This document shows positions 1 to 7,974 of a DNA stretch of 64,000 bases, piece by piece. The notes below the pieces were generated by a model. It was not told the origin of the DNA and did no database searches. It saw nothing but the letters and a program-made list of their open reading frames with translations. This DNA is from CAZVJU01 sp964627195 (GTDB lineage: Bacteria; Patescibacteriota; Microgenomatia; UBA8517), in the NCBI GenBank assembly GCA_964627195.1, contig CAZVJU010000003.1, positions 17,478 through 81,477 on the forward strand, read 5' to 3'. Numbering within the stretch: the first letter of the stretch is position 1; each line of letters starts with the position of its first letter. Made by a program: the position numbers and the translations under genes.

Positions 1-1
1 C

Positions 2-7
2 TATAAT
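2..7 (+). promoter_or_regulatory. -10 box (TATAAT) of the mntA-hepT operon
   Basis: A perfect TATAAT lies 8 nt before the ATG at 16, so transcription would start at or next to the start codon and give a leaderless mRNA. Any -35 element lies outside the window. Confidence 0.6.
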
Positions 8-15
8 TGGTTTGT

Positions 16-417
16 ATGAAAATCAATAAATTCAAACTGGATGAAATAAGAAAAAGGCACAATCTACTTCTTATTCTTTTGCATGGATCACACGTCAGCG
101 GGAAAGTTCATGTAAAAAGTGATGTGGATATTGCTATTGTGAGGAAAGATGACAGACAAAAACTAAAGCTCCTTGAACTTATAAAAGATTTATCTGCGAC
201 ACTCGAAACAGATAAAATTGATGTAAGTGATCTAACTCATGCCGATCCTCTTTTTTTATATTCTGTTGTCATAAAGTCCAAGCTTCTTTCAGGAGAGAAG
301 AATAACTACGACGCACTTTTGAGACTTGCTTTTCATAAATACAGCGACTATCTCCCCTACCTAGAAAAAGAAAGAGAACTGGTAATAGAAAAAATTAAAT
401 CCTATGTCACCAATTGA
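16..417 (+). CDS. mntA: MntA-type nucleotidyltransferase antitoxin
   Basis: This is a 133-residue minimal nucleotidyltransferase. It carries the complete GSX10DXD signature: Gly24-Ser25, ten residues, then Asp36-Val-Asp38. In characterised MntA-HepT systems this enzyme silences the HEPN toxin by AMPylating a tyrosine in the toxin's own active-site motif. I chose the ATG at 16 over the TTG at 7 because the TATAAT box at 2-7 implies a start near 16. The last 14 bp overlap the downstream HEPN gene in another frame, as expected for a co-translated antitoxin-toxin pair. The family call is firm from motif and neighbour. The AMPylation activity is inferred from the family. Confidence 0.85.
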   Translation: MKINKFKLDEIRKRHNLLLILLHGSHVSGKVHVKSDVDIAIVRKDDRQKLKLLELIKDLSATLETDKIDVSDLTHADPLFLYSVVIKSKLLSGEKNNYDALLRLAFHKYSDYLPYLEKERELVIEKIKSYVTN

Positions 418-829
418 CAAACAACTTATTATCAGAAAAGCAAAATTAATAGAAGAGGATCTAAGTAAACTTAAAGAATTTGAAAATGTCTCTTTAAGCA
501 AATATATTGATTCGCTGGAAATTCGTTTGCAAGTTGAAAGGCTTCTTGAACGAATAGTCGGAAGGATAATAGACATTAATTATCATATTTTAAAAGAAGA
601 TTTTAATATTATGCCGACTGACTATTATAAATCTTTTACTAGGCTTGCCGAAGAAGAAATTATTGATAAAAAGTTTGCGGAGGAACTTGCTCAATCAACA
701 GGATTAAGAAACGCTCTTGCTCACGAATATGATGCTATTGATGATAGTCAAGTGCATGCCTCAATTAAAACAACTCTCTCACAAGTTCCCCAATATCTCG
801 ACATAGTTTTAACAAAATACTCCAATTGA
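404..829 (+). CDS. hepT: HepT-type HEPN toxin ribonuclease
   Basis: This 141-residue all-helical HEPN protein has the RX4HXY motif as Arg102...His107-x-Tyr109 (RNALAHEY). In HepT the Arg and His cut RNA, and the Tyr is the residue modified by MntA. The gene starts 14 bp inside mntA, so the two are translationally coupled. Length and motif position near the C-terminal third match the DUF86/HepT family. All three motif residues are intact, so the toxin is probably functional. No plasmid or phage genes lie beside it. The pair could act in abortive phage defence or as a stabilising module, and the sequence does not say which. Confidence 0.85.
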   Translation: MSPIDKQLIIRKAKLIEEDLSKLKEFENVSLSKYIDSLEIRLQVERLLERIVGRIIDINYHILKEDFNIMPTDYYKSFTRLAEEEIIDKKFAEELAQSTGLRNALAHEYDAIDDSQVHASIKTTLSQVPQYLDIVLTKYSN

Positions 830-874
830 CCCAAAGTTATTTCACAATGCTTTAGCAACGCCAAGCTTTGCTTA

Positions 875-889
875 CCGAGTCCAACTCGG
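875..889. terminator. Small hairpin after the toxin gene
   Basis: CCGAGT-cca-ACTCGG forms a perfect 6-bp stem 46 bp after hepT, without a T-run. The sequence just before it (847-873) shares the 15-mer TAAGCAAAGCTTGGC, in reverse complement, with the insert in the palindromic repeat at 24849-24997. It may therefore be part of a mobile repeat rather than a terminator. Confidence 0.3.
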
Positions 890-974
890 CCAAGCTCCGC
901 TTTTGACGCAGTCTTAAACTTGTTTATTTCGAACCGACAGCTTAGTAAATTTGTGGTGTTAATAACAAGTTTGT

Positions 975-1295
975 TCATTCTTCCGCTTCAAGATTCTCTG
1001 TTTCTTTTTCTACTCCTACAATTGATAAATTTTCAGAGCATTCTTCTCCGTTATGGTTAAACATTATATTAACTATTCTTACGCTTCCTGCTTTCCATCT
1101 TCCTCTGTTTTCTAATACTATTAAAAAATCGGCAGGCGAAATATGAGTGTAACCTCCATTTCCGTCCGGTAAACGAGTTCCATTTTTGCTTATCGACATT
1201 ATTAATGATTCACCAGGATTTAAAAACGGTATTAATTTGTTTTTACCTTTACTATCCCATTCGTAATTTACATGTAGAGAATCCTCTGGGCTCAT
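975..1295 (-). CDS. Hypothetical protein, 106 aa
   Basis: I do not recognise the family. The protein is acidic at its C-terminus and has a centre that looks like beta-strands rich in Gly and Asn (RLPDGNGGYTHI). There is no signal peptide or membrane segment, and no cysteine pair that would suggest metal binding. The reading frame is supported by a TACAAT box 8 nt upstream of the ATG, the same leaderless arrangement seen at many real genes here. It sits between the toxin-antitoxin pair and the AAA ATPase and converges on hepT. Confidence 0.5.
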   Translation of the reverse strand: MSPEDSLHVNYEWDSKGKNKLIPFLNPGESLIMSISKNGTRLPDGNGGYTHISPADFLIVLENRGRWKAGSVRIVNIMFNHNGEECSENLSIVGVEKETENLEAEE

Positions 1296-1391
1296 AATTA
1301 CATATTGTACAAATAAATTTGACTAATTAATCAGGAAAAGTGTTAATTCACACCCTAGAATGTACTAAACAGATACATCCGGTTATCACTA

Positions 1392-1556
1392 AAATCTAAT
1401 CTTTTCCGGGGTGAGTCCTCTGGGTTCAGGGTGAAACACCTAATCGAGAGCATTTTAAGGACTTACGAACGATTAAAAGAGCTTGGCTTCATTTACTCCA
1501 ATGGCAAAATTGTGGTTACAGATCTGTCGCGAGTATTGCCTCAGGATGATTATTGA
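1392..1556 (+). pseudogene. Possible 3' remnant of a Crp/Fnr-like regulator
   Basis: Read on the plus strand, 1392-1556 encodes about 54 residues ending at a TGA. They resemble the recognition helix and wing of a Crp/Fnr-type winged helix (SILRTYERLKELGFI, then a KIVVTDL strand). There is no N-terminal cyclic-nucleotide-binding part and no good start codon. The last 41 bp overlap the end of the opposite-strand ATPase gene. I infer a decayed fragment. Chance similarity cannot be excluded by eye. Confidence 0.3.
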
Positions 1557-2697
1557 ATTGGTGAGTAATGACGAAGTTTTCCTTAATATTTAGAGACGAA
1601 CTTCGGCGTTTTAATGTGGAGACATCTTGTGACGACACCGTAAACTTTACTTCAAAAGCAGTACTGCTATCTGCTATAAAATCAATTTCACTGGCGCCTT
1701 CTTTGTTGTAGTAAGTTAATTTGTATTTATTTCTAAAATTCTGAAATACACTTTGCTCAAATAATTGACCTTGAGATGCTTTTCCGAGCACATTTATGAT
1801 ACCTAAATCGCAAAGAAACAATTTCTTACTCCCCGCAGCCTGACGATCAATGCTGGCTGAAAATTTTGGAAGGAGTGTAATGAAATAAGTTTGTTCAAGA
1901 AATGACAGATAATTATAGATTGTTTCTCTGGAAACTGATAAATCACTTGCTAATTTCAGTATTTCAATTCTGGATCCAACTCTAGGGACAAGCATTAAAA
2001 TTAAATCTCTTAATTTCGACATATCTTTAAAATCAGCTAAATTCTTAGCATCTTTTTCAAAATACGAAGTAAAGATTTCAGAAAGCATTTTACGTTTACG
2101 ATCCTGATTATCTTCCAATACAACCGAAGGAAAACCTCCAAATTCCATAAATTCATCAAAATAAGGAATGAGTCGTTCATAAGCTACTTGGTTTTTGTTG
2201 TTAGCCATCTCTATAAATGTATCTTTTTGATTTCTGTTAATCTTTTTAAATACCAAAAACTCTGTAAAGTTCAATGGAAATAGTTCAAAAATCATTTTTC
2301 TACCGGCAAGAGATTCAGGAAAAAGATTTCTTAGATAATAACTACTCGAGCCTGTCAGGAAAAACTTAACGTCCCAGTGGTCATATAGATATTTTACAAC
2401 TCTGCTTAAATCGGGGAGATTTTGAACTTCATCGATAAAAATATACGCTTTAGACTTATTTGAAATTTCATATTCTGCCAAATTGTTCCATACTGTATCG
2501 TAATTTTCTTCTTCAAAAATTTTACGGTGAATAGGATTCTCCATATCAAGCATCGTTTTATTATTTGAATCAACCATACTGTAGAGATGGCGAAGAGCGG
2601 TTGTTTTACCCACCTGGCGCATACCTGTTATAACGGTAATTTCCTTCGTTTTGAGTTCAGTTTCCAGTTGTGAAAAAAGTTGCCTAGGGTATAACAT
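1516..2697 (-). CDS. AAA-family ATPase with DUF4143 C-terminal domain
   Basis: This is a 393-residue protein of the AAA_14/DUF4143 group common in bacteria and archaea. The Walker A is GMRQVGKT (residues 25-32), and the Walker B is YIFIDE ending at Asp89-Glu90. A sensor-like FFLTGSSS and then a winged-helix-like DUF4143 region follow. The C-terminal part (EIDFIAD, then an AFEVKF strand) resembles a PD-(D/E)XK nuclease core. The cellular role of the family is not established. Many members sit near mobile or defence genes. The full length and all motifs are intact. It is alone on its strand, with tRNA-Glu upstream. Confidence 0.85.
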   Translation of the reverse strand: MLYPRQLFSQLETELKTKEITVITGMRQVGKTTALRHLYSMVDSNNKTMLDMENPIHRKIFEEENYDTVWNNLAEYEISNKSKAYIFIDEVQNLPDLSRVVKYLYDHWDVKFFLTGSSSYYLRNLFPESLAGRKMIFELFPLNFTEFLVFKKINRNQKDTFIEMANNKNQVAYERLIPYFDEFMEFGGFPSVVLEDNQDRKRKMLSEIFTSYFEKDAKNLADFKDMSKLRDLILMLVPRVGSRIEILKLASDLSVSRETIYNYLSFLEQTYFITLLPKFSASIDRQAAGSKKLFLCDLGIINVLGKASQGQLFEQSVFQNFRNKYKLTYYNKEGASEIDFIADSSTAFEVKFTVSSQDVSTLKRRSSSLNIKENFVITHQFNNHPEAILATDL

Positions 2698-2787
2698 ATG
2701 TCTGATGATAGCTTACATAGCCGGGGGGTATATGTCAAGTAGTACGAAGATTATCAAGCCTACTGGTATGGAACACTTTTAGCCTAA

Positions 2788-2810
2788 TATATCACACAAG
2801 GTGTGATATA
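2788..2810. repeat. REP-like palindrome, ATCAC...GTGAT family
   Basis: TATATCACAC and GTGTGATATA form a perfect 10-bp stem around the loop aag. It belongs to the family of ATCAC/GTGAT palindromes spread through this window, some of which flank the RAYT transposase gene. Its position 3' of tRNA-Glu on the minus strand would also suit a terminator, but no T-run follows. Confidence 0.6.
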
Positions 2811-2850
2811 GCTTCACACATCCGGTAAATAAGCCGTTTTTGTTGAAGTG

Positions 2851-2923
2851 TGACCCCACTGGGACTCGAACCCAGGTTTATAGGATGAGAACCTATTGTC
2901 CTAGACCACTAGACGATGGGGCC
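2851..2923 (-). tRNA. tRNA-Glu (anticodon CTC)
   Basis: On the minus strand a 73-nt cloverleaf runs from GGCCCCA to TGGGGTC plus discriminator A. The anticodon stem-loop is ATAGG-TTCTCAT-CCTAT, which gives anticodon CTC (codon GAG). The T-arm is CTGGG-TTCGAGT-CCCAG. CCA is not encoded, so the CCA enzyme at 47516-48937 must add it. Confidence 0.95.
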
Positions 2924-2929
2924 TTCATT

Positions 2930-2956
2930 CAAACTTTCTTTTCCAAAGAAAGTTTG
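2930..2956 (-). terminator. Long hairpin downstream of lon
   Basis: A perfect 12-bp stem (CAAACTTTCTTT with AAAGAAAGTTTG) encloses a 3-nt loop. It lies between the end of lon and tRNA-Glu on the same strand. There is no clear poly-T tail, so it may protect the 3' end or punctuate the transcript instead of terminating it outright. Confidence 0.5.
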
Positions 2957-3043
2957 GTAAAGCAAAGAAAACACCCAAAATACTAAGACTATTTTAGCTT
3001 AGTTGAAGCTGAAAGACAATTAAACCCTTCGGTGAACTCAGGT

Positions 3044-5548
3044 TTAACTCGCAGCTATGAAGGTAGAACGGGGAAAAACACGGTCTTTTTTCTTTTCTTC
3101 AACAACCGGCCACTTTTTCAGGGCAATCTTAAGTACTTCCTCCAAGCGGGAGACAAATAGAAATTTTATATCTTTCTGAACGCTTGCGGGTATATCTTCC
3201 ATATCCTTCTTATTATCCTTGGGAAGAATTATTGTCTTTAACCCGGCTCGGTGACCTGCTATTACTTTTTCTTTTACTCCGCCGATTTCAAGCGCACGAC
3301 CGCGTAAAGTAATCTCGCCTGTCATGCCGACATTTCGTCTGACCGGAATTTTGGTTAAGGCCGATACCAGTGCTGTCGCCATCGCAATGCCTGCAGACGG
3401 ACCGTCTTTTGGAACTGCCCCTTCAGGAACATGAATGTGGACATCAATATTGGCGACAAATTCTTCTTTTAGATTAAGTTCCTGCCAATGAGCTTTGGCC
3501 CAGGTAAAGGCCGCCTTGGCCGACTCCTTCATAACTTCCCCAAGTTGACCGGTTAAAGTCAGCTTCCCCTTGCCCGGCATCAGAGCTACTTCTATAAAAA
3601 GAATTTCGCCGCCCGAAGCCGTGACGGCAAGGCCGGTTGACATGCCAACTTCATCAACCTTTTCAGCAATTAGGGAACTGAATTTCTGGGGCCCTAAAAA
3701 TTTTCTTACGTCAGCATTTTTTATTATCATAGGAAACTTTTTCTTCTCTGCGACCAAGCGCGCGATTTTTCGACAAACCGTTGCAAGATTTCGTTCCAAA
3801 TCCCTTACTCCGGCCTCTCGGGTATATCGATTAATAATTTCATTCAAAGCATTTTTGGCCATTTTAATTCCCTTATCTTCGAATCCATGAAGCCTAAGTT
3901 GTTTTGGCCACAAAAATTCTTCGGCGATTTTATATTTCTCATCCTGGGTATAGCCGGGGAAACGAATTACCTCCATTCTGTCCCGAAGCGCGCTTGGAAT
4001 TTTTTCCAAAACGTTACCGGTGCAAATAAACATCACTTGCGATAGATCAAAGGGAACTTCCAAATAATGATCCGAGAATTCTCTATTTTGTTCTGGGTCG
4101 AGAGCTTCAAGAAGTGCCGATGACGGATCTCCTCGAAAGTCTACTCCCAATTTATCGATCTCATCCAACATAAAAATAGGGTTTCTGGAACCAGCATTTT
4201 TAATGCCTTGGATTATTCTTCCTGGGAGAGCACCAACATAGGTTCTCCTATGGCCTCGAATTTCCGCTTCATCCCGAATTCCGCCAAGAGACATCCTAAC
4301 AAATTTCCTGCCGAGAGCTCTCGCAATTGACTTGCCGATAGAAGTTTTACCGACTCCGGGGGGTCCGATAAAACAAAGAATCGTAGGTTGGGAATCTTCT
4401 TCTTTATCTTTTTCAGTTTCTGATTGAGTTAAATTTTCACCTTGTTTAGATTTTTTTTGCGAGTTTTTTTTATGACTCTTTTTAATTTGCATCACCGCAA
4501 GATATTCCAATATCCTCTCCTTGGCCTTATTGAGTCCAAAATGATCGTTCTCAAGAATTTCTGCAGCTTTTGAAATGGAAACGTTATTAGGGGTAGCCAC
4601 ACTCCAAGGCATGTCGCAAAGCCAATCAAGATAGTTCCTGATGTAACCTCCCTCCGGATTGTGAGGTGAAAGCTGGTTAAGTCTTTTAAGTTCTTTTTCT
4701 GCTTTTTCCCGAACGTCTTTCGGCATACCAACTTCTTTGATTTTTTGTCTGTATTCTTTAAACTCTTCGGTTGATAAATCTCCTTCTTCACCTTCACCCA
4801 ACTCTTCTTCGATAGTCCTTTTTTTCTCGCGAAGCATGGCTTTGCGCATTTGATCCTCAAAGCGTTTTTGAGTTTTTGAAGATATGGTATGTTCGAGCTC
4901 AAGCACGTTTACCTCCTGGGAAAGATTCTCCAAAACTTTTTGGAGCCGATCCTTTAAAGAGGTCATCTCCAATAGTTCCTGTTTTCCCTTCATTTTGGTT
5001 TCAAGAAGTGACGCAACTTGGTCCACGAGTTCATTCGGTTCTACCTTCCCGGAAACCAGCTTCATAACGGCCATTATTTCGGCTTGCTTACCAAGGTTGA
5101 TCGATTTTTTGAAAAGATCGGAAATTTTGTTTGCAAGAGCTTGAATTTCCTCGGCTGTTCCTTTCACTACTGTAGGAACTTCCTCAACTTTCGCAATTAA
5201 GTGGGGTTCTGTAGAAGTCATTTCGATTAACCTTATTCTGGCTTGGCCCCTAACTACTGCATGGATTTCACCTTCCGTAGACATCATTTGGGTTATAGTT
5301 GCTATAGTCCCAATTTTAAAAAGGTCTTCAAAATCAGGGTCAGGAATTCGAGCATCTTTCTGGGTAAAAATGCCTACCACCCTATCTTCCTGAAAAGCAG
5401 TATTTATTGCTTCAACGCTTTTCTTCCTTCCGAAGGAGAGAACTGCGTCCGTGTGGGGAAAAACTACCGATCCGCGGATAGCGACAATCGGGATCTGCCT
5501 ATAGATTATAGTTTTTTCAAGTTCAACTTTTGTTACTTCGTCTGCCAT
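3044..5548 (-). CDS. lon: ATP-dependent Lon protease
   Basis: This 834-residue LonA protease degrades misfolded and regulatory proteins in the cytoplasm. In order it has the LON substrate-binding domain (about 15-210), a coiled-coil linker, the AAA+ module with Walker A GPPGVGKT (395-402) and Walker B FMLDEIDK (about 459-466), and the protease domain. The catalytic dyad is Ser718 in PKDGPSAG plus Lys761, with the 43-residue spacing of E. coli Lon. A charged Lys/Glu-rich insertion (about 356-387) just before Walker A is unusual. A TAAAAT box sits 11 nt before the ATG. The gene is monocistronic, with a hairpin after it. Confidence 0.97.
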   Translation of the reverse strand: MADEVTKVELEKTIIYRQIPIVAIRGSVVFPHTDAVLSFGRKKSVEAINTAFQEDRVVGIFTQKDARIPDPDFEDLFKIGTIATITQMMSTEGEIHAVVRGQARIRLIEMTSTEPHLIAKVEEVPTVVKGTAEEIQALANKISDLFKKSINLGKQAEIMAVMKLVSGKVEPNELVDQVASLLETKMKGKQELLEMTSLKDRLQKVLENLSQEVNVLELEHTISSKTQKRFEDQMRKAMLREKKRTIEEELGEGEEGDLSTEEFKEYRQKIKEVGMPKDVREKAEKELKRLNQLSPHNPEGGYIRNYLDWLCDMPWSVATPNNVSISKAAEILENDHFGLNKAKERILEYLAVMQIKKSHKKNSQKKSKQGENLTQSETEKDKEEDSQPTILCFIGPPGVGKTSIGKSIARALGRKFVRMSLGGIRDEAEIRGHRRTYVGALPGRIIQGIKNAGSRNPIFMLDEIDKLGVDFRGDPSSALLEALDPEQNREFSDHYLEVPFDLSQVMFICTGNVLEKIPSALRDRMEVIRFPGYTQDEKYKIAEEFLWPKQLRLHGFEDKGIKMAKNALNEIINRYTREAGVRDLERNLATVCRKIARLVAEKKKFPMIIKNADVRKFLGPQKFSSLIAEKVDEVGMSTGLAVTASGGEILFIEVALMPGKGKLTLTGQLGEVMKESAKAAFTWAKAHWQELNLKEEFVANIDVHIHVPEGAVPKDGPSAGIAMATALVSALTKIPVRRNVGMTGEITLRGRALEIGGVKEKVIAGHRAGLKTIILPKDNKKDMEDIPASVQKDIKFLFVSRLEEVLKIALKKWPVVEEKKKDRVFPRSTFIAAS

Positions 5549-5606
5549 GAATTAAATATATTTTAGCAGTCTATCCTCTTGTTTGCTAAAAGTCAAGAGT
5601 CTTTCT

Positions 5607-6092
5607 TCACTTTACTAACTTGAACAAATGAAGTTTGTCGATAATATAGGCCACACATAACCCCAAAATAGCTCCTGCGAAAATGTCTGTATAAGAGTGA
5701 ACATTCCCCAAAACTCTCCCTAAACCTACTAAGAATGCGCTTGCCAAAAAGAAAAAGCCAATCTTTTTATCATGCAACCACACACTTACAGCCAGCGCGA
5801 ATGCTGAGGCTGCATGGGATGACGGAAAAGCGGAATCGAAAGGTACCGTCAAGGTCATCGGAATACTCCCGTTAACTTCAAAGGGTCGTGAAATCGGAAA
5901 TAAATTTTTTATCATTTCGGCGATAACCCATGCGAGTAAGGTTGCGAAAAGCGCGTGGAAAGCTTCCTCCCTCTTCACTCTCCCATCAAAGAGCCAAAGC
6001 CCCAAAAGTCCCGCAAACATGAACCAAATCAAAAAACTCGCTAAAAAAGTTACGGAAATTGACGTCTGACCGGAAAGAACTGCAGGGTTCAT
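5607..6092 (-). CDS. PAP2-family lipid phosphatase
   Basis: This 161-residue polytopic membrane protein has the three PAP2 signature segments: KNLFPISRP, PSSHA, and GRVLGNVHSYTD, which supplies the catalytic His and Asp. The family dephosphorylates lipid phosphates. In a bacterium, next to UppP and a DgkA-like kinase, undecaprenyl pyrophosphate (BcrC-like) or phosphatidylglycerophosphate are likely substrates. I start at the ATG at 6092, one nucleotide after the L,D-transpeptidase stop (TAATATG), rather than at the TTG at 6110. The two genes look translationally coupled. Substrate choice is inference. Confidence 0.85.
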   Translation of the reverse strand: MNPAVLSGQTSISVTFLASFLIWFMFAGLLGLWLFDGRVKREEAFHALFATLLAWVIAEMIKNLFPISRPFEVNGSIPMTLTVPFDSAFPSSHAASAFALAVSVWLHDKKIGFFFLASAFLVGLGRVLGNVHSYTDIFAGAILGLCVAYIIDKLHLFKLVK

Positions 6093-6093
6093 A

Positions 6094-6786
6094 TTAGTCG
6101 TGAATAACAATGCGTGTCCCCAGGTTATCGGCGCTTGAATAAACTATGTTCTTGCCTTCGGGAAGAACCGGCGAGGCCCAATAGTAAAGCTTTTCTGCAA
6201 TAGGTGTGGGAAGATTAACACATCCATGGCTCCGCGGCGTTCCAAAATCGTTATGCCAGTAGGTTCCGTGTAACCCATAACCCCTCCAATTAGGAACTTT
6301 ACTGTTGCCGAAATACATCACATACGGGACATTCGGTAAATTATAATAATATCTGCCGCTTCCTCCTTCCATCTTTGTGGCTCTAAGTTTAATCCAAATT
6401 CTAAATTCACCTACAGGAGTCGGGGTCCCAGGGAGTCCGCTGGAAACACGTGTTTCCAGAAACAAATTACCACCATCCCACGCTTGTAACTTTTGTTCCG
6501 ACAAATCAACTTCAATGTAGCGATCGCCATTTGTTGTTCCGAGTACTCTGTCTGCATCCGGCGCAGATGCGATCATGGGAGGAACCTGAAGTCTTTGCCC
6601 CTCAAAAATTGCCAGTTTCTGAGTAGGATCATATTCTCCGGCATAGTTTACGCTCTGGCAGGCACTTATGTCGTCGCTCTTAGTTTTTACTTTCTGAACA
6701 GTACTATTATCCCTGAAATTCAAAGTCAGGAAAAAAGAGAACATCAGGACAGAGCAAGATAAAATGATTAGAAAATTTTTCTTCAT
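6094..6786 (-). CDS. L,D-transpeptidase (YkuD domain)
   Basis: This is a 230-residue exported enzyme. The N-terminus is basic followed by a hydrophobic stretch (about 5-22), an anchor or signal. The YkuD domain carries His173 and the catalytic motif SHGCVN with His187 and Cys189. These enzymes make 3-3 crosslinks in peptidoglycan or attach proteins to it, outside the membrane. It lies directly upstream of the PAP2 phosphatase and near the D,L-specific and lipid-carrier enzymes of the same pathway. The domain is complete, and I see no extra LysM or peptidoglycan-binding module. Confidence 0.93.
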   Translation of the reverse strand: MKKNFLIILSCSVLMFSFFLTLNFRDNSTVQKVKTKSDDISACQSVNYAGEYDPTQKLAIFEGQRLQVPPMIASAPDADRVLGTTNGDRYIEVDLSEQKLQAWDGGNLFLETRVSSGLPGTPTPVGEFRIWIKLRATKMEGGSGRYYYNLPNVPYVMYFGNSKVPNWRGYGLHGTYWHNDFGTPRSHGCVNLPTPIAEKLYYWASPVLPEGKNIVYSSADNLGTRIVIHD

Positions 6787-6842
6787 TTAACTACCTACTA
6801 CTAATATATCTAATATCTCTTTGTTTTTCCAATTGACAAGAT

Positions 6843-6848
6843 TATACT
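6843..6848 (+). promoter_or_regulatory. -10 box (TATACT) of the DgkA-like gene
   Basis: TATACT lies 8 nt before the ATG at 6857. It decides that start over the TTG at 6821 and implies a leaderless mRNA. Confidence 0.5.
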
Positions 6849-6856
6849 TACTGGGT

Positions 6857-7222
6857 ATGGGGTTAAGACATCCGACAGCAAAGAGTTTCACTTATGCTTT
6901 CCAAGGGATAAAAACTGCATTCAAAAGAGAGCCGAATTTCAGAATTCATCTCTTACTGGCAATTTTTGTTCTTTTATCGGCAACTTTATTAAAGTTTTCT
7001 CTCATTGAATGGCTTATATTGGCATTTACAATAACCTTTGTAATTACATTGGAGCTTCTTAATACTGTTCTGGAGGCGATGGTAAATCTCATTAGTCCTA
7101 ATATCTCCGAAGAGGCGCGTGTCGCAAAGGATGTTGCGGCAGGAATGGTACTTGTGATATCAGCTTTAGCCGTTGTAGTCGGCTTACTCCTTTTTGTACC
7201 AAAAGTTCTTAATCTTTTCTAG
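6857..7222 (+). CDS. dgkA: DgkA-family lipid kinase (undecaprenol/diacylglycerol kinase)
   Basis: This 121-residue protein has three membrane helices and the family signature ELLNTVLEA followed by VAKDVAAG, which supply the catalytic Glu/Asn and the nucleotide-binding Lys-Asp. In Gram-positive-like bacteria members phosphorylate undecaprenol. That fits the adjacent UppP and PAP2 phosphatase genes, which together would recycle the lipid carrier for wall and glycan synthesis. The start is taken from the TATACT box at 6843-6848. It converges on uppP with only 5 bp between them. Confidence 0.88.
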   Translation: MGLRHPTAKSFTYAFQGIKTAFKREPNFRIHLLLAIFVLLSATLLKFSLIEWLILAFTITFVITLELLNTVLEAMVNLISPNISEEARVAKDVAAGMVLVISALAVVVGLLLFVPKVLNLF

Positions 7223-7227
7223 AATCT

Positions 7228-7968
7228 CTAAAGAAAAAACGTCAGGATACCTAAAAGTGCAGCGTAAAACCCGAAAATTTTGAATTTTGAATTTTTGAGA
7301 AGCTGCATTGTCCAAGAAATAGACATATAACCAAAAACGGCAGAGGCTATAAAACCCAAAATCAAAGAAGAACTATTAGTGGATAGCTCGTTTCTTGCAT
7401 GGTAAAGCTCCAGTGCATTTGCGCCTAAAATCGCAGGAACCGACAGGAGAAACGAAAATTGAAGTGCTTCCTGGCGGGCTATTCCTCTTTTGAGCGCGGC
7501 AAAAATCGTTGCACCCGAGCGCGAAATTGCCGGTACTATTGCCAATGCCTGACCAATGCCGATTATAAAAGAGTCTCCGGCAGATATAGTTTTTTTAGTA
7601 CCTGCTAATTTATCTATCCAAAAACATAATACCGAGGTAATAAAAAACTGGATTCCAAGAATTGCCCCGACTTGTGTAAAACTATTCTCCAGGGTTGTCC
7701 TAAACAGTAACCCGAATAAAGCTGCAGGGATGCTTCCAATAATTAGTAAAGTGAGGTAAGAAAAATCTATATGGAAAATTTTCTTTCTAAAAAAGATTAG
7801 AACAGAAAAAAGAGTCCCAAAATGCAAAACCACATCGAAAAGCACTCCGGGCTGTGAAAATCCGGGAATAAAATGTTGGGCAAGAACCAAATGCCCGGAA
7901 GATGAAACCGGCAGAAATTCAGTTAAGCCCTGGATAATGCCTAAAATTATCACCCAAAAAATAGTCAT
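7228..7968 (-). CDS. uppP: Undecaprenyl-diphosphatase UppP/BacA
   Basis: This 246-residue polytopic membrane enzyme removes a phosphate from undecaprenyl pyrophosphate to regenerate the carrier lipid for peptidoglycan. The diagnostic segments are GLTEFLPVSSSGHL near the N-terminus, with its catalytic Glu and Ser-rich loop, and the second conserved loop AISRSGATI in the middle. Length is slightly shorter than E. coli BacA (about 270). It is followed upstream on the same strand, 6 bp away, by the deformylase homolog, so the two may be co-transcribed. Confidence 0.96.
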   Translation of the reverse strand: MTIFWVIILGIIQGLTEFLPVSSSGHLVLAQHFIPGFSQPGVLFDVVLHFGTLFSVLIFFRKKIFHIDFSYLTLLIIGSIPAALFGLLFRTTLENSFTQVGAILGIQFFITSVLCFWIDKLAGTKKTISAGDSFIIGIGQALAIVPAISRSGATIFAALKRGIARQEALQFSFLLSVPAILGANALELYHARNELSTNSSSLILGFIASAVFGYMSISWTMQLLKNSKFKIFGFYAALLGILTFFL

Positions 7969-7974
7969 AATAAT

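Larger units (their letters stand above)
2698..3043. other. Intergenic segment with tRNA-Glu and two hairpins
   Basis: This 346-bp gap holds a REP-like palindrome (2788-2810), tRNA-Glu (2851-2923) and the strong hairpin after lon (2930-2956). I see no other coding signal. Confidence 0.6.

Noticed and set aside
748..978. Minus-strand frame overlapping the HEPN toxin 3' end
   Set aside because: It has no promoter box, overlaps a confident gene, and contains the hairpin repeat sequence.
4492..4902. A 136-codon frame on the same strand as lon, shifted
   Set aside because: It lies entirely inside lon, whose protein is continuous and full length there. The alternative product is Lys-rich low-complexity sequence with no family resemblance.
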